DNA of 64,000 nucleotides. It comes from Rhodocyclaceae bacterium. GTDB taxonomy: Bacteria; Pseudomonadota; Gammaproteobacteria; Burkholderiales; Rhodocyclaceae. Under the pieces are notes generated by a model. That model was not told where the DNA came from and made no database searches. It saw only the letters and a list, made by a program, of their open reading frames with translations. The DNA is taken from NCBI GenBank assembly GCA_028713915.1, contig JAQTNK010000002.1:102899-166898 (forward strand), read 5' to 3'. A program made the translations under genes and the position numbers. Each line of letters starts with the position of its first letter. Positions within the stretch are counted from its first letter, which is position 1. This document shows, piece after piece, positions 1 to 9,391 of the stretch.

Positions 1-375
1 GCGACCCTCGTCGATGGCGCCAACGCCGTCTATTTGCGCAATCTCGGCGAACTGTGCCGGCGCCAGGGAAATGTGGCGGAGGCGCTCCGCGCGGGGCTGG
101 CGGCGACGCGCATGGCGCCCGCCGCGGCCGACGCCCACTACAATCTCGCCCTCGCCTGGGCGCAGGCCGGCCGGCTGCAGCAGGCCGCCGCCAGCTATCG
201 CGCGGCCATCGAGCGCAACCCGCGCCACGCCGATGCGTGGAACAACCTCGGCGTGCTCTACCGCCATCTCGGCGACGACAACGCCGCGCGCCAGGCCTTC
301 GCGCAGGCGCTGCAGATCGCGCCGCAGATGGCCGCGGCGGCGGCCAACTTGTCTGCTGCCGCGAACGCCCGCTGA
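1..375 (+). CDS. C-terminal part of a TPR-repeat protein (5' end outside window)
   Basis: The reading frame is open from the first base to a TGA at 373-375, so this is the last 124 residues of a longer protein. It consists of about three tetratricopeptide repeats, seen as recurrent NLG, ALAW, W-NNLGV and A-x-ALQIAP patterns. TPRs are protein-binding helical scaffolds. The repeats closely resemble the two TPR arrays of the 2068-residue protein downstream: compare the NLGELCRRQGN stretch with NLGEMYRRMGL there. Duplication within this locus is therefore likely. The next gene starts only 5 nt after the stop, so they are probably co-transcribed. The catalytic domain, if any, lies upstream and cannot be seen. 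Confidence 0.85.
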   Translation, partial: ATLVDGANAVYLRNLGELCRRQGNVAEALRAGLAATRMAPAAADAHYNLALAWAQAGRLQQAAASYRAAIERNPRHADAWNNLGVLYRHLGDDNAARQAFAQALQIAPQMAAAAANLSAAANAR

Positions 376-380
376 CGGCC

Positions 381-1208
381 ATGCACTGCATCTACATCAA
401 CCTCGACAGGCAGACCGAGCGGCGCGCTTTTGTCGAGGAGAATTTCGATGTTCGCGCCGATCCGGACTGGACGCTGCACCGCTTCGACGCCGTCGATGCC
501 GGCCGCCTGCCCCAGCGCTGCGCGGCGGGTGCGCTGCGTCCTTCCGAGAAAGCGGCCTTTGCCAGCCACTTCGGCGCCGTCGAGAAGTCGCTCGACTATC
601 CCGGCGCGACGCTGATCCTCGAAGACGACGTCTGGTTCGGTCCGCGCGCGGCGGAAATGCTCAACGCGGCGCGCGCGGAACTGGCCGGCAAGGACTGGGA
701 CTTGCTGTTCACCGACGTCTGCGTCGTCGCGCCGCCGGCCATGCTCGATCTTTTCCTGATGCGCCGGGCGTGGGAACAGCATCGCCAGGCGACGCTGCTG
801 AACCTCCAGCGCATGCCCTTCGCCGGCGCCACGGCCTACCTCGTGAACGCCGGCGCCAAGCAAAAGCTGCTGGCGATGCTCAAGGAACATGAGCGCCTCG
901 ACGTGCCCTACGATCTCGTGCTGCGCAACCTGATTCAGCAAGGCCGGCTGTCGGCGTTCGTCGTCTTCCCGTTCGCGACCTCGCTGTCGGCGCACGCCGA
1001 AGCGTCGCAAATCCAGCTTCAGGACACCGCGATTACGGACGCCTGCTGGAACGCGTTTCGACGCCTCGTCTGCGCCGACGCCGACAGCGACGAGCTGGCC
1101 GTTTCCCAATGGCAGGCGGCGTTCGGCGAACGCTATCGCGATCCGAGGGTGGAGGCGCTCTGCGACATCCTGGGCCTGTGCCTCTCACCAAAGCTGCCGG
1201 CAAAATGA
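381..1208 (+). CDS. glycosyltransferase family 25 (LPS-type) protein
   Basis: A 275-residue protein starting at the ATG 5 nt after the preceding stop. The N-terminus has the family 25 signature IYINLDRQTERR (about residues 4-15), and a DxD-like acidic motif lies in ILEDDVWF (E81-D82-D83). Family 25 enzymes transfer galactose or glucose in lipopolysaccharide outer-core synthesis or to glycoproteins in the cytoplasm. The start was chosen because the frame upstream only overlaps the TPR gene. Neighbours (TPR-sulfotransferases, APS kinase, heptose genes) suggest a role in surface-glycan decoration; the acceptor is unknown. The family call is firm, the specificity is not. Confidence 0.82.
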   Translation: MHCIYINLDRQTERRAFVEENFDVRADPDWTLHRFDAVDAGRLPQRCAAGALRPSEKAAFASHFGAVEKSLDYPGATLILEDDVWFGPRAAEMLNAARAELAGKDWDLLFTDVCVVAPPAMLDLFLMRRAWEQHRQATLLNLQRMPFAGATAYLVNAGAKQKLLAMLKEHERLDVPYDLVLRNLIQQGRLSAFVVFPFATSLSAHAEASQIQLQDTAITDACWNAFRRLVCADADSDELAVSQWQAAFGERYRDPRVEALCDILGLCLSPKLPAK

Positions 1209-1240
1209 GCGCACGCGTCGCTGCCGAGGCTGGCATCTGA

Positions 1241-4200
1241 ATGCCCGCCTATCTCAAGCCCGAGTACCGGCCCGCCAAGCCGGAAGCCTTCTTCGATCTC
1301 GCTGCGGTCGCGGCGGGCGCGTCGGCCTGGATCGTCGATCCCGGCCTGGCGCACCGGCGCGGCCATCACTACCCGCTGGATCGCCTGTTGCGCAGCGCCC
1401 TGTCACGCCGGCTGAAGCATGTCGCCGTGCTTTGCCACGAGGACTTTGCGGCCGAGGCCGGCTTCGAGCCGTGCTTGCGCCACAGCATTTACGCCTTCAC
1501 CGCGCGGGCCGTCGCTGAGCTGGAGGCGAAGCTTGCCGCGCAGGCGCAAGCCTATCGCGAGGATTTGTCGCGCGCGCTCGGCGGCCGGATCACGGCAGAC
1601 GATGCCCTGCTGCTGCCGTCCGCGCACCTGGCGCTGCTGGCGGGCCTCGAGCTTTGGCTGGCGGACCTGCCGGCCGAGCGTCGCCCGCGCACGATCCAAC
1701 TGCATTTCCACACGCTGCCGACGCACCAAGTCTTCGGCGAGGCGGCGCAGCAAAGTGCGGCGGCGTACTTCGCGGCATGCGTCCGCAGGCTCGACGATCG
1801 CTACCCGATGATGCGTTGGAGCGCCGAAAATCCAAAGCTTGCCGCGCTCTATGCGCGCCTTTGCGGCCGGGATTTCCAGGCCGTCCCCTGTCCTCACGAG
1901 GTGCCGCCGCAAGTGCGCAGAACACCGCGCCACGACGGCCGCCTGCGTTTCCTGTTCATCGGCGAAACGCGCCCCGAAAAGGGCTTTCCGATGATCATGG
2001 CAGCGCTGCCGTCCATCCTCGCGCAGACGGAACATTGCGACTTCAGCTTCGTCGTGCCTGTATCATCCGCGGCAGTGCAAGAATTCCTGCTGCACCAGCC
2101 GGCGGGGCGGGTGTCCGTCCGGATGCAGCATGGCTTGCCCGACGCCGACTACTTCGCCGAGATCGCGCAGGCCGACGTCGTGCTCTGCGCCTACGATCCC
2201 GAGCCGTACCGATACATGAGTTCGGGCGTCGTCGTCGATGCGGCGCTGTTGGCGGTGCCGATCGTCGTCACGCGCGGCATGGCGGTCGTCGATGGCATCG
2301 CCGATTTCGCCCGGGTCCACGTGCTGGACGCTTGCGAGCCCCATTTGCTGAAGGCGCTGTGCCTTGCGCTGGACCGAAACCATCGCCCGATTCGCGGAGC
2401 CCCCATGACAGAACAAATGCCGGACCACCATCTGCGCCAGGCCGCGGCCCTCGAGGCTGCCGGCCGCATCGACGAGGCCGAGCGCCTGTATCGCGACCTG
2501 CTGGCCGCGCACCCGCAGCACCATGCGGCCTGGCATGCGCTCGGCCTGCTCGCCTTCGGCGCCGGCAAGCTGCCGCTGGCCGCGCAGTGCGTCGAAGCGG
2601 CCATCGCCATCGACGGCAAGGTGGCGCTCTATCACCGCAACCTCGGCGAGATGTACCGGCGCATGGGCCTGCTGGAAAAATCGACGCTGACGGGCCGGCG
2701 CGCCTGCAAGCTTGCGCCGGCCGATCTCGACGCCCATTACAACCTCGGGCTGGCCTATACGGATGCGAAGGATTACAAGCGCGCCGTCGACTCCTACCGC
2801 AAGGCGCTGAAGCTCGATCCGCGTCATGGCCTGTCGTGGAACAACCTCGGCTCGGCGCTGGAGCGGCAGGGCGACCTGGCCGGCGCCGAGGAAGCCTACG
2901 CCAAGGCGGTCGCGCTCGATCCGTCGCATGCCGAGGCGCAGAACAATCTCGGCGCCATCCACAGCGAGCGTGGCCGGCTCGACGAGGCGCGCGCCGCCTT
3001 CGCGCAAGCCGTCGCCGCGCGCCCCGATTTCGTCGAGGCGCACTACAACCTGTCTTCGCTCAAGACCTACCGGAAAGACGATCCGCACCTGACGGCGCTC
3101 GAAGCGGTGTACCGCGACCGCGACGCGCTTGCCGACCCTGCCCGCATCCGCTATTGCTTCGCCCTGGGCAAGGCCCTCGACGACATCGGCGACTACGACC
3201 GCGCCTTCGCCGCCTACGCTGAAGGCAATCGCCTGCAGCACGCGCTGCTGCCGCTGGACGAAGCGCGCGCCGACGCGCTGGTGGCCGCCATCATCGCTAC
3301 CTTCGATGCCGACTTCTTCGCCGCGCGGCGCGACTGGAAGGGCTTCGACGATGGGCGCAAGCCGGTGTTCATCGTCGGCATGCCGCGCTCGGGCACGACG
3401 CTGCTGGAGCAGATCCTGTGCAGCCACGCCTCGGTGTTCGGCGCCGGCGAACTCACCGATCTCAACGCCGTGATCGTCGCCGCCGCGGGCGGCGACGGCA
3501 ATCCGGCCGCCGGCGCAGCGGCGCTCACGGCCGCGCAGATGCGCGACATCGGCGCGCAGTACGTCGAGCGCGTCTGGCGCCATTCGCCGCAGAGCGCCTG
3601 CATCACCGACAAGATGCCGGCGAACTTCTTCCATCTCGGCATCATTCATTTGGCATTGCCGGGGGCGAAGATCATCCACGCCATGCGCGACCCGATGGAC
3701 TCGTGCTTCTCGTGCTTCGCGCGCCTGTTCAACGACACCATGGAGTTCGCCTACGACCAGGGCACGCTCGGGCGCTACTACGCGCGCTACATGAAGCTGA
3801 TGGCGCACTGGCAGCGCGTGCTGCCGCCGGGCACCATTCTCGACCTGCCCTACGAGCAGATGGTGGCAGACACCGAAGGCCAGGCGCGCCGCGTGCTGGA
3901 ATTCGCCGGGCTGCCGTGGGATGCGAACTGCCTCGATTTCCACAAGAACACGCGCCTGGTGAAGACGGCGAGCGTGGCGCAGGTGCGACAGCCGATCTAC
4001 AAAACCTCGGTGGCGCGCTGGAAGCATTTCGCCCGGCATCTGCGCCCGCTGTGGGAGATCGTGCGCGAGTACCGGCCGGTGGACGACTTTCCCGCCGCGG
4101 CGGCCGCCGCCGAGCCGGCGCGCAGCGCCGAGTCGTGGCATGTGGAGGGCATCGCCCTCTACCGGCAAGACCGCTTCGACGCCGCCCTGGCCTGCTACGA

Positions 4201-7200
4201 GCGCGCCCTGGCGCTGCGGCCGGATTTCCCCGAGGCATGGAACAGCAAGGGCTTCCTGCTCCAGGACCTGGATCGCCTCGAAGAAGCGCGCGACTGCTTC
4301 GCCCAGGCGCTCAAGCTCGCGCCGGAAATGGCGATGGCGCGCCTCAACCTCGGCATGGCGCAATTGAAGCTCGGCGCGTGGGAAGCCGGCTGGGAGAATT
4401 ACGAAGCGCGCTGGACCGGCTCGGCGGAAAGCGGCAAGGGCCTGTTCCGGCGCCCGCCCTGCCCGCTGCCGCAGTGGCACGGCGAAGGCGCCACGGAAAA
4501 TCTGCGGCTGCTGGTCATCGCCGAGCAGGGCTTCGGCGACACCTTGCAGTTCGCCCGCTATCTGCCGCTGGCGGCCGGGCGCTTCGCCCGCGTCGGCTTC
4601 GTCTGCACGCCGCCGGTACAGCGGCTGCTGGACCAGGCCTTTGGCGACGACGTGGTGCTGTTCACGAAAATGCCGAGCGACTTCGGCGACTGGGACCGCT
4701 ATTGCCCGCTGCTGTCGCTGCCGCGCGCCTTCGGCACGCGCGGCGACAACATTCCGGCGCACGTGCCCTACCTGAAGGTGCCGAATGCGGCGGCGGCGCA
4801 TTGGCGCGGACGGCTGGACCGCGCGGCGCCGGGCCGCTTCCGCGTCGGCATCGCCTGGGCCGGGCGCAAGGCCCATCAGTTCGATGCGCGCCGCAGCCTG
4901 CGCTTCGAGCAGATCGAGCCGCTGCTCAATGACAAACGCATTGCCTGGGTGAGCCTGCAAAAGTGGGCGCCCGAGGACGCGCGCCCGGCCATCCCGGCCG
5001 CCGTCGACTGGCTGGACTGGACGGAGGAGTTGACGGACTTCGCCGACACGGCCGCGCTGGTGGCCAGCCTCGACCTGGTGATTTCCATCGACTCGGCCAT
5101 GGTGCATCTGGCGGGCGCGCTGAACCTGCCGGTGTGGCTGCTCAATCGCTACGACGGCGAATGGCGCTGGCTGCGCCGGCGCGAGGACAGTCCCTGGTAT
5201 CCGTCGCTGCGGCTTTTCAACCAGCCGGCTTTCGGCGACTGGACCAGCGTGGTTGCGGCCGTCGGCGCCGCGCTGGGCGGGCTGTCGATGGCGTCGGCGC
5301 CGGCGCGCAGCACACCGCCGCGCGCCGCGCCGCCGCTCGCGGCGCCCGCCATGCCGGCCGACGCGCTGACGCCCGACCAGGCGCTGGAACTCGCCGGCCG
5401 CCATCAGAGCGCCGGCCGCCTGCCGGAGGCCGAGCACCTGCTGCGGCAGATCCTCGCCGTCGATCCCGCGAATGCCCACGCGCTGCACCTGCTCGGCCTG
5501 GTCGCGCATCAGGCGGGGCAGCCGGCGCTGGCCGTCGACCTCGTCGGCCAGGCCGTCGCCGCGCGGCCCGGCGTGGCGTTGTTCCACAGCAACCTGGCCG
5601 AGATGTGCCGCCAGTTGGGACGCTGCGACGAGGCTGTCGACCACGGCCGCGCCGCCGTGGCGATCGACCCGGCCATGGCCTCGGCCCACAGCAACCTCGG
5701 CATCGCCCTCTACGACGCGGACGATCTCGACGGCGCCGCGGCCAGCCACCGCGAGGCCTTGGCGCGGCAGCCGGGCATGGTGCAGTCGCTCAACAACCTC
5801 GGCAGCATCGCGCGCCGGCGCAAGGATCCGCAGGCCGCCGCCGACTGGTACCGCCAGGCGCTGGCGGCGCAACCGGACTATCTCGAAGCCCTCAGCAACC
5901 TCGGTGCCGTTCTCGTCGAGGACGACCGCGCCGAGGAAGCCGCGCACTTCCTCGAACGGGCACTGCAACTGCGCGCGGATTACCCCGAAGCGCTGTGCAA
6001 CCTGGGCCTGGTGCGCTTCAAGATGGATCGAACGGACGAGGCCGCGGCGCTCCTGCAACGCTCGCTCCAGCTCAAGCCGGGCTACCCGGAAGCCCTGGTC
6101 GGCCTCGCCCGCGTCCGGCACGACCAGGACCAGCTCGAGGCGGCCGAGGCGTTGCTGCGCCAGGCCGTGGCCGCGGCGCCCGGCATGGCCGATGCCTATT
6201 GCCAGCTCGGCACGACGTGCACCGAACTGGGCAAAGCCGAAGAGGCGGAAGCGGCCTATCGCCAGGCGCTGGCCATCGACCCGGCGCTGGCCGACGCGCT
6301 GAATGGCCTGGGCAACCTGCGCCTCGAGGCCGGCGCCATGGACGAAGCCGAGGCGCTGCTGCGCGAGGCCATCGCCGCCGCGCCCGACAATGTCGGTGCG
6401 CGCTTCCATCTCGTCCAGGCGAAGAAGGTCAAGCCCGGCGACGACAATCTCGCTGCGCTGGAAGCGCTGGCGACCGGCATCGACGCCATGAGCGCCGACA
6501 AGCGCCTCTCGCTGCACTACGCGCTGGGCAAGGCGTACGACGATCTGAAGGACTTCGCGCGCGCCTTCCCGCATTTCCTCGAAGGCGCGCGCATCAAGCG
6601 CAGCAAGCTGCACTACGACGCCGAGGCCGACGCGGCCCGCACGCAGCGCATCGCGGATGTCGTCGATGCGGACTACCTCGCCCGCCTGCAAGGCGGCGGT
6701 GCTGCCTCGGACGTGCCGGTGTTCGTGCTCGGCATGCCGCGCTCCGGCACGACGCTCACCGAGCAGATCATCGCCAGCCATCCCGAAGTCTTCGGCGCCG
6801 GCGAACTTGCCGACCTCATGGCGATCGTGCAGCAGCCGCCCGTCGCCGGCGGGAATTTTCTCGCCTATCCGGAGAATCTCGCGCCGCTCGGCCGCGAACG
6901 CCTCTCGGCATGGGGCGCCGACTACGTCGCGCGCCTGGTGCGCCGCGCGCCGACGGCTCGCCGCATCACCGACAAGATGCCCGCCAACTACCTGGCGCTG
7001 GGGCTGATTCCGCTGATGCTGCCGCAGGCGCGCATCGTTCACGTCAAGCGCAATCCCGTGGATACCTGTCTGTCGTGCTTCACGCGCCTGTTCAACCGCC
7101 ACCAGGACGCCACCTACGACCTCGCCGAACTGGGCCGCCACTACGCCAGCTATGCGCGGCTGATGCAGCACTGGCGCGCCGTGCTGCCGGGACGCTTCCT

Positions 7201-7447
7201 CGAGGTGCAGTACGAGGACATCGTCGCCGACATGGAAGGCCAGGCGCGGCGCCTGATCGACTTCTGCGGCCTGGAATGGGACGACGCCTGCCTCGCCTTC
7301 CACAAGACGAAGCGCAGCATCCGCACCGCCAGCGTGACGCAGGTGCGCCAGCCGATCTACGCGAGTTCGGTGGAGCGCTGGCGTCATTACGAAGCCTTCC
7401 TCGGCCCGCTGCTCGACGCGCTGGGCGAGTTCGCGCCGCCGCCATGA
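1241..7447 (+). CDS. 2068-residue multidomain glycosyltransferase / TPR-sulfotransferase fusion
   Basis: One uninterrupted frame encodes four modules. Residues 1-388 form a GT-B glycosyltransferase with RPEKGF near residue 245 and a C-terminal SSGVVVDAALLAVP stretch. Residues 389-700 are TPRs, followed by a sulfotransferase at about 705-945 with a PAPS 5'-phosphosulfate loop (GMPRSGTTLLEQ) and a 3'-phosphate motif (MRDPMDSC). After an Ala-rich linker come TPRs at about 960-1050 and a GT9-like domain at about 1085-1345 (EQGFGDTLQFARYLP, ISIDSAMVHLAGA). After an Ala/Pro linker come a third TPR array (about 1370-1800) and a second sulfotransferase (about 1826-2065) with GMPRSGTTLTEQ and KRNPVDTC. 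The two sulfotransferases are clearly paralogous. Residue 389 is a Met (nt 2405) preceded by GGAG at 2396-2399, so the TPR-sulfotransferase may also start internally. Family members sulfate glycans or proteins using PAPS; the substrate is unknown. Confidence 0.85.
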   Translation: MPAYLKPEYRPAKPEAFFDLAAVAAGASAWIVDPGLAHRRGHHYPLDRLLRSALSRRLKHVAVLCHEDFAAEAGFEPCLRHSIYAFTARAVAELEAKLAAQAQAYREDLSRALGGRITADDALLLPSAHLALLAGLELWLADLPAERRPRTIQLHFHTLPTHQVFGEAAQQSAAAYFAACVRRLDDRYPMMRWSAENPKLAALYARLCGRDFQAVPCPHEVPPQVRRTPRHDGRLRFLFIGETRPEKGFPMIMAALPSILAQTEHCDFSFVVPVSSAAVQEFLLHQPAGRVSVRMQHGLPDADYFAEIAQADVVLCAYDPEPYRYMSSGVVVDAALLAVPIVVTRGMAVVDGIADFARVHVLDACEPHLLKALCLALDRNHRPIRGAPMTEQMPDHHLRQAAALEAAGRIDEAERLYRDLLAAHPQHHAAWHALGLLAFGAGKLPLAAQCVEAAIAIDGKVALYHRNLGEMYRRMGLLEKSTLTGRRACKLAPADLDAHYNLGLAYTDAKDYKRAVDSYRKALKLDPRHGLSWNNLGSALERQGDLAGAEEAYAKAVALDPSHAEAQNNLGAIHSERGRLDEARAAFAQAVAARPDFVEAHYNLSSLKTYRKDDPHLTALEAVYRDRDALADPARIRYCFALGKALDDIGDYDRAFAAYAEGNRLQHALLPLDEARADALVAAIIATFDADFFAARRDWKGFDDGRKPVFIVGMPRSGTTLLEQILCSHASVFGAGELTDLNAVIVAAAGGDGNPAAGAAALTAAQMRDIGAQYVERVWRHSPQSACITDKMPANFFHLGIIHLALPGAKIIHAMRDPMDSCFSCFARLFNDTMEFAYDQGTLGRYYARYMKLMAHWQRVLPPGTILDLPYEQMVADTEGQARRVLEFAGLPWDANCLDFHKNTRLVKTASVAQVRQPIYKTSVARWKHFARHLRPLWEIVREYRPVDDFPAAAAAAEPARSAESWHVEGIALYRQDRFDAALACYERALALRPDFPEAWNSKGFLLQDLDRLEEARDCFAQALKLAPEMAMARLNLGMAQLKLGAWEAGWENYEARWTGSAESGKGLFRRPPCPLPQWHGEGATENLRLLVIAEQGFGDTLQFARYLPLAAGRFARVGFVCTPPVQRLLDQAFGDDVVLFTKMPSDFGDWDRYCPLLSLPRAFGTRGDNIPAHVPYLKVPNAAAAHWRGRLDRAAPGRFRVGIAWAGRKAHQFDARRSLRFEQIEPLLNDKRIAWVSLQKWAPEDARPAIPAAVDWLDWTEELTDFADTAALVASLDLVISIDSAMVHLAGALNLPVWLLNRYDGEWRWLRRREDSPWYPSLRLFNQPAFGDWTSVVAAVGAALGGLSMASAPARSTPPRAAPPLAAPAMPADALTPDQALELAGRHQSAGRLPEAEHLLRQILAVDPANAHALHLLGLVAHQAGQPALAVDLVGQAVAARPGVALFHSNLAEMCRQLGRCDEAVDHGRAAVAIDPAMASAHSNLGIALYDADDLDGAAASHREALARQPGMVQSLNNLGSIARRRKDPQAAADWYRQALAAQPDYLEALSNLGAVLVEDDRAEEAAHFLERALQLRADYPEALCNLGLVRFKMDRTDEAAALLQRSLQLKPGYPEALVGLARVRHDQDQLEAAEALLRQAVAAAPGMADAYCQLGTTCTELGKAEEAEAAYRQALAIDPALADALNGLGNLRLEAGAMDEAEALLREAIAAAPDNVGARFHLVQAKKVKPGDDNLAALEALATGIDAMSADKRLSLHYALGKAYDDLKDFARAFPHFLEGARIKRSKLHYDAEADAARTQRIADVVDADYLARLQGGGAASDVPVFVLGMPRSGTTLTEQIIASHPEVFGAGELADLMAIVQQPPVAGGNFLAYPENLAPLGRERLSAWGADYVARLVRRAPTARRITDKMPANYLALGLIPLMLPQARIVHVKRNPVDTCLSCFTRLFNRHQDATYDLAELGRHYASYARLMQHWRAVLPGRFLEVQYEDIVADMEGQARRLIDFCGLEWDDACLAFHKTKRSIRTASVTQVRQPIYASSVERWRHYEAFLGPLLDALGEFAPPP

Positions 7448-8262
7448 CGCTGCGCCACGCCTTCGCACTGGCTGCCTGCCTGCTGATGCTGGCGGGCTGC
7501 AGCGCGCTGCCGACGCCGCCGCAACGCCGCGCGGCCGCCGACATGCTGGCGGAGCGGCAGGGCTGGCAGGCGACGACGCTGCCGGCCGGCGCTTTCGATC
7601 TCGCGGCCTGGCTGCCCCCGCGCATCGCCCGCGACGACGCCCTGACCGTGTACATCGAAGGCGACGGCCTCGCCTGGCTGGCCGCGGATTTGCCCTCGTT
7701 CGATCCGACGCCGCTGACGCCGCTGGCGCTGGAGCTTGCGCTGGCCCAGCCGGCGGGCAACGCCGCCTATCTCGCGCGCCCCTGCCAGTACGTGGCGAGC
7801 GCGCGCTGCGCCCAGCGCTACTGGACCAGCGAACGCTTCGCGCCGGAAGTCGTCGCGGCGACGAACGCGGCGGTGGAGGCGCTCAAAGAGCGCTTCGGCG
7901 CCAGGCGCCTGACGCTCGTCGGCTATTCCGGCGGCGCCGCGGTGGCAGCCCTGGTGGCGGCGCGGCGCGACGACGTGGCGCGGCTCGTCACCGTGGCGGG
8001 CAACCTCGACCACGGCGCGTGGACCGCTCTGCATCGCATCACGCCGCTGACGGGCTCGCTCAATCCGGTCGACGCCAAGGCCGCGCTTGGGCGCATCCCG
8101 CAATGGCATTTCGTCGGCACGCGCGACCGCACCGTGCCGCCTGCCCTGGTGCAGGCGTTCGCGGCCGACATGCCGGCGGCCCGCGTGATCGTCCTCGACG
8201 GCTTTGAGCACAAGTGCTGCTGGGCGGAAAACTGGAGCAAACTTTGGAAAGAAATTCGGTGA
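7444..8262 (+). CDS. lipoprotein alpha/beta-hydrolase
   Basis: A 272-residue protein. Its ATG overlaps the stop of the sulfotransferase fusion (ATGA), indicating translational coupling. The N-terminus is a lipoprotein signal with lipobox LAGC (Cys19). The nucleophile elbow GYSGG is at residues 160-164 (Ser162). Near the end lie the pairs GTRDRTVP and GFEHKCCW, fitting the Asp and His of an alpha/beta-hydrolase triad. It should be an envelope-anchored esterase or hydrolase facing the periplasm. Coupling to the sulfotransferase gene suggests action on the same surface glycan or its precursors, but that is inference. Residues 20-75 have no recognised domain. Confidence 0.75.
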   Translation: MTLRHAFALAACLLMLAGCSALPTPPQRRAAADMLAERQGWQATTLPAGAFDLAAWLPPRIARDDALTVYIEGDGLAWLAADLPSFDPTPLTPLALELALAQPAGNAAYLARPCQYVASARCAQRYWTSERFAPEVVAATNAAVEALKERFGARRLTLVGYSGGAAVAALVAARRDDVARLVTVAGNLDHGAWTALHRITPLTGSLNPVDAKAALGRIPQWHFVGTRDRTVPPALVQAFAADMPAARVIVLDGFEHKCCWAENWSKLWKEIR

Positions 8263-8266
8263 CGCC

Positions 8267-8905
8267 ATGAATCGGGAAGCGCAATCCAACAACGTCGTCT
8301 GGCACCATGCCACCGTCACGCCGCAGCGGCGCGAGCAGCTCAACGGCCATCGCGCGGTGGTGGTCTGGTTTACCGGTCTTTCCGGCGCCGGCAAGTCGAC
8401 GCTGGCCCACGCGGTGGAGGAAGCCTTGCACGTGCAGGGCCGCCGCACTTTCGTCTTCGACGGCGACAACGTGCGCCACGGCCTCTGCGCCGACCTCGGC
8501 TTTTCGCCCGCCGACCGGCGCGAGAACCTGCGCCGCATCGGCGAGATGGCGCGGCTTTTCGTCGATGCCGGCGTCATCGCGCTGACGGCGTTCATCTCGC
8601 CGATGCGCGCCGACCGCGAACGGGTGCGGCAGATCGTCGGCCCGGCGCGCTTCGTCGAGGTCTTCGTCTCCTGCCCGCTGGAAGTCTGCGAGCAGCGCGA
8701 CGTCAAAGGCATGTACCGCCGCGCCCGCGCCGGCGAGATTCCGGAATTCACCGGCGTCTCGGCGCCCTACGAGGCGCCCGAGGCGCCCGCGCTGGTCGTC
8801 GACACCAGCACGATGTCGCTGGCGCAGAGCGTGGACCTCGTGCTGGAACTGCTGCATGCCGCGCACCTGCCGGTGCCGGACGAAACGCCGCCTACAGCCG
8901 CCTGA
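8267..8905 (+). CDS. cysC: adenylylsulfate (APS) kinase
   Basis: This 212-residue protein phosphorylates APS with ATP to give PAPS. It has the Walker A motif GLSGAGKS (37-44), the APS-binding DGDNVRHGL stretch (from residue 65), [10 protein letters not shown] and the FISPMRADR lid region. The ATG at 8267 lies 4 nt after the preceding stop; an upstream in-frame extension to 8204 would overlap the hydrolase gene and was not used. PAPS is both an intermediate in sulfate reduction and the sulfuryl donor of sulfotransferases. No cysD, cysN or cysH is visible, and two PAPS-dependent sulfotransferases lie directly upstream, so it probably feeds sulfation. Its last 14 nt overlap the convergent rfaE2 gene. 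Confidence 0.93.
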   Translation: MNREAQSNNVVWHHATVTPQRREQLNGHRAVVVWFTGLSGAGKSTLAHAVEEALHVQGRRTFVFDGDNVRHGLCADLGFSPADRRENLRRIGEMARLFVDAGVIALTAFISPMRADRERVRQIVGPARFVEVFVSCPLEVCEQRDVKGMYRRARAGEIPEFTGVSAPYEAPEAPALVVDTSTMSLAQSVDLVLELLHAAHLPVPDETPPTAA

Positions 8906-9380
8906 TTTTCTCGACCAGGGCGGTCGTCGAGCTCTGGTGGATGAAGGGGATGGAATGCACCTCGCCGCCCCAGCCGATCACTTCGGCGTAGCCGACGATC
9001 TTGTCGACGGCCCAGTCGCCGCCCTTGACCAGCACGTCGGGGCGCGTTTCCAGGATGCGCTGCAAGGGCGTGTCCTCGTCGAACCAGGTCACCAGCGACA
9101 CGCATTCGAGGGCGGCGAGCACGGCCATGCGGTCGGCCAGGCCGTTGATCGGCCGCTCATCGCCCTTGCCGAGGCGCTTCACGGAAGCATCGGAGTTCGC
9201 CGCGACGACAAGGCTGGCGCCGAGCGCGCGCGCCTGGGCGAGATAGGTGACATGGCCACGGTGCAGGATGTCGAAGCAGCCGTTGGTGAACACCAGCGGC
9301 CGCGGCAGCAGCGCGATGCGCGCGCGCAAGTCGGCCGGCTCGCAGAGCTTGGCCTCGAAGGGCGGCGGGGCGTAGGCCAT
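8892..9380 (-). CDS. rfaE2: D-glycero-beta-D-manno-heptose 1-phosphate adenylyltransferase
   Basis: A 162-residue nucleotidyltransferase that makes ADP-heptose for the inner core of lipopolysaccharide. It corresponds to the C-terminal half of the bifunctional HldE; here the ribokinase half is absent and must be encoded elsewhere. The nucleotidyltransferase signature [14 protein letters not shown] holds the HxGH motif (H40-H43), followed by [12 protein letters not shown] and the C-terminal [10 protein letters not shown]. It is the last gene of a minus-strand run yraN, HIRAN gene, gmhA, dolP, rfaE2; dolP ends 11 nt upstream. The tail converges on cysC. The presence of gmhA three genes earlier fits the same heptose pathway. 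Confidence 0.9.
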   Translation of the reverse strand: MAYAPPPFEAKLCEPADLRARIALLPRPLVFTNGCFDILHRGHVTYLAQARALGASLVVAANSDASVKRLGKGDERPINGLADRMAVLAALECVSLVTWFDEDTPLQRILETRPDVLVKGGDWAVDKIVGYAEVIGWGGEVHSIPFIHQSSTTALVEKIRRL

Positions 9381-9391
9381 GCGCGCAGCGG

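Noticed and set aside
2063..7468. 1801-residue open frame on the minus strand opposite the sulfotransferase fusion
   Set aside because: It is the antisense shadow of a GC-rich gene; its translation has no known motif, while the plus strand shows clear TPR and sulfotransferase signatures.
8204..8266. Upstream start for cysC
   Set aside because: It would overlap the lipoprotein hydrolase gene by 59 nt; the ATG at 8267 gives the normal APS-kinase N-terminus.
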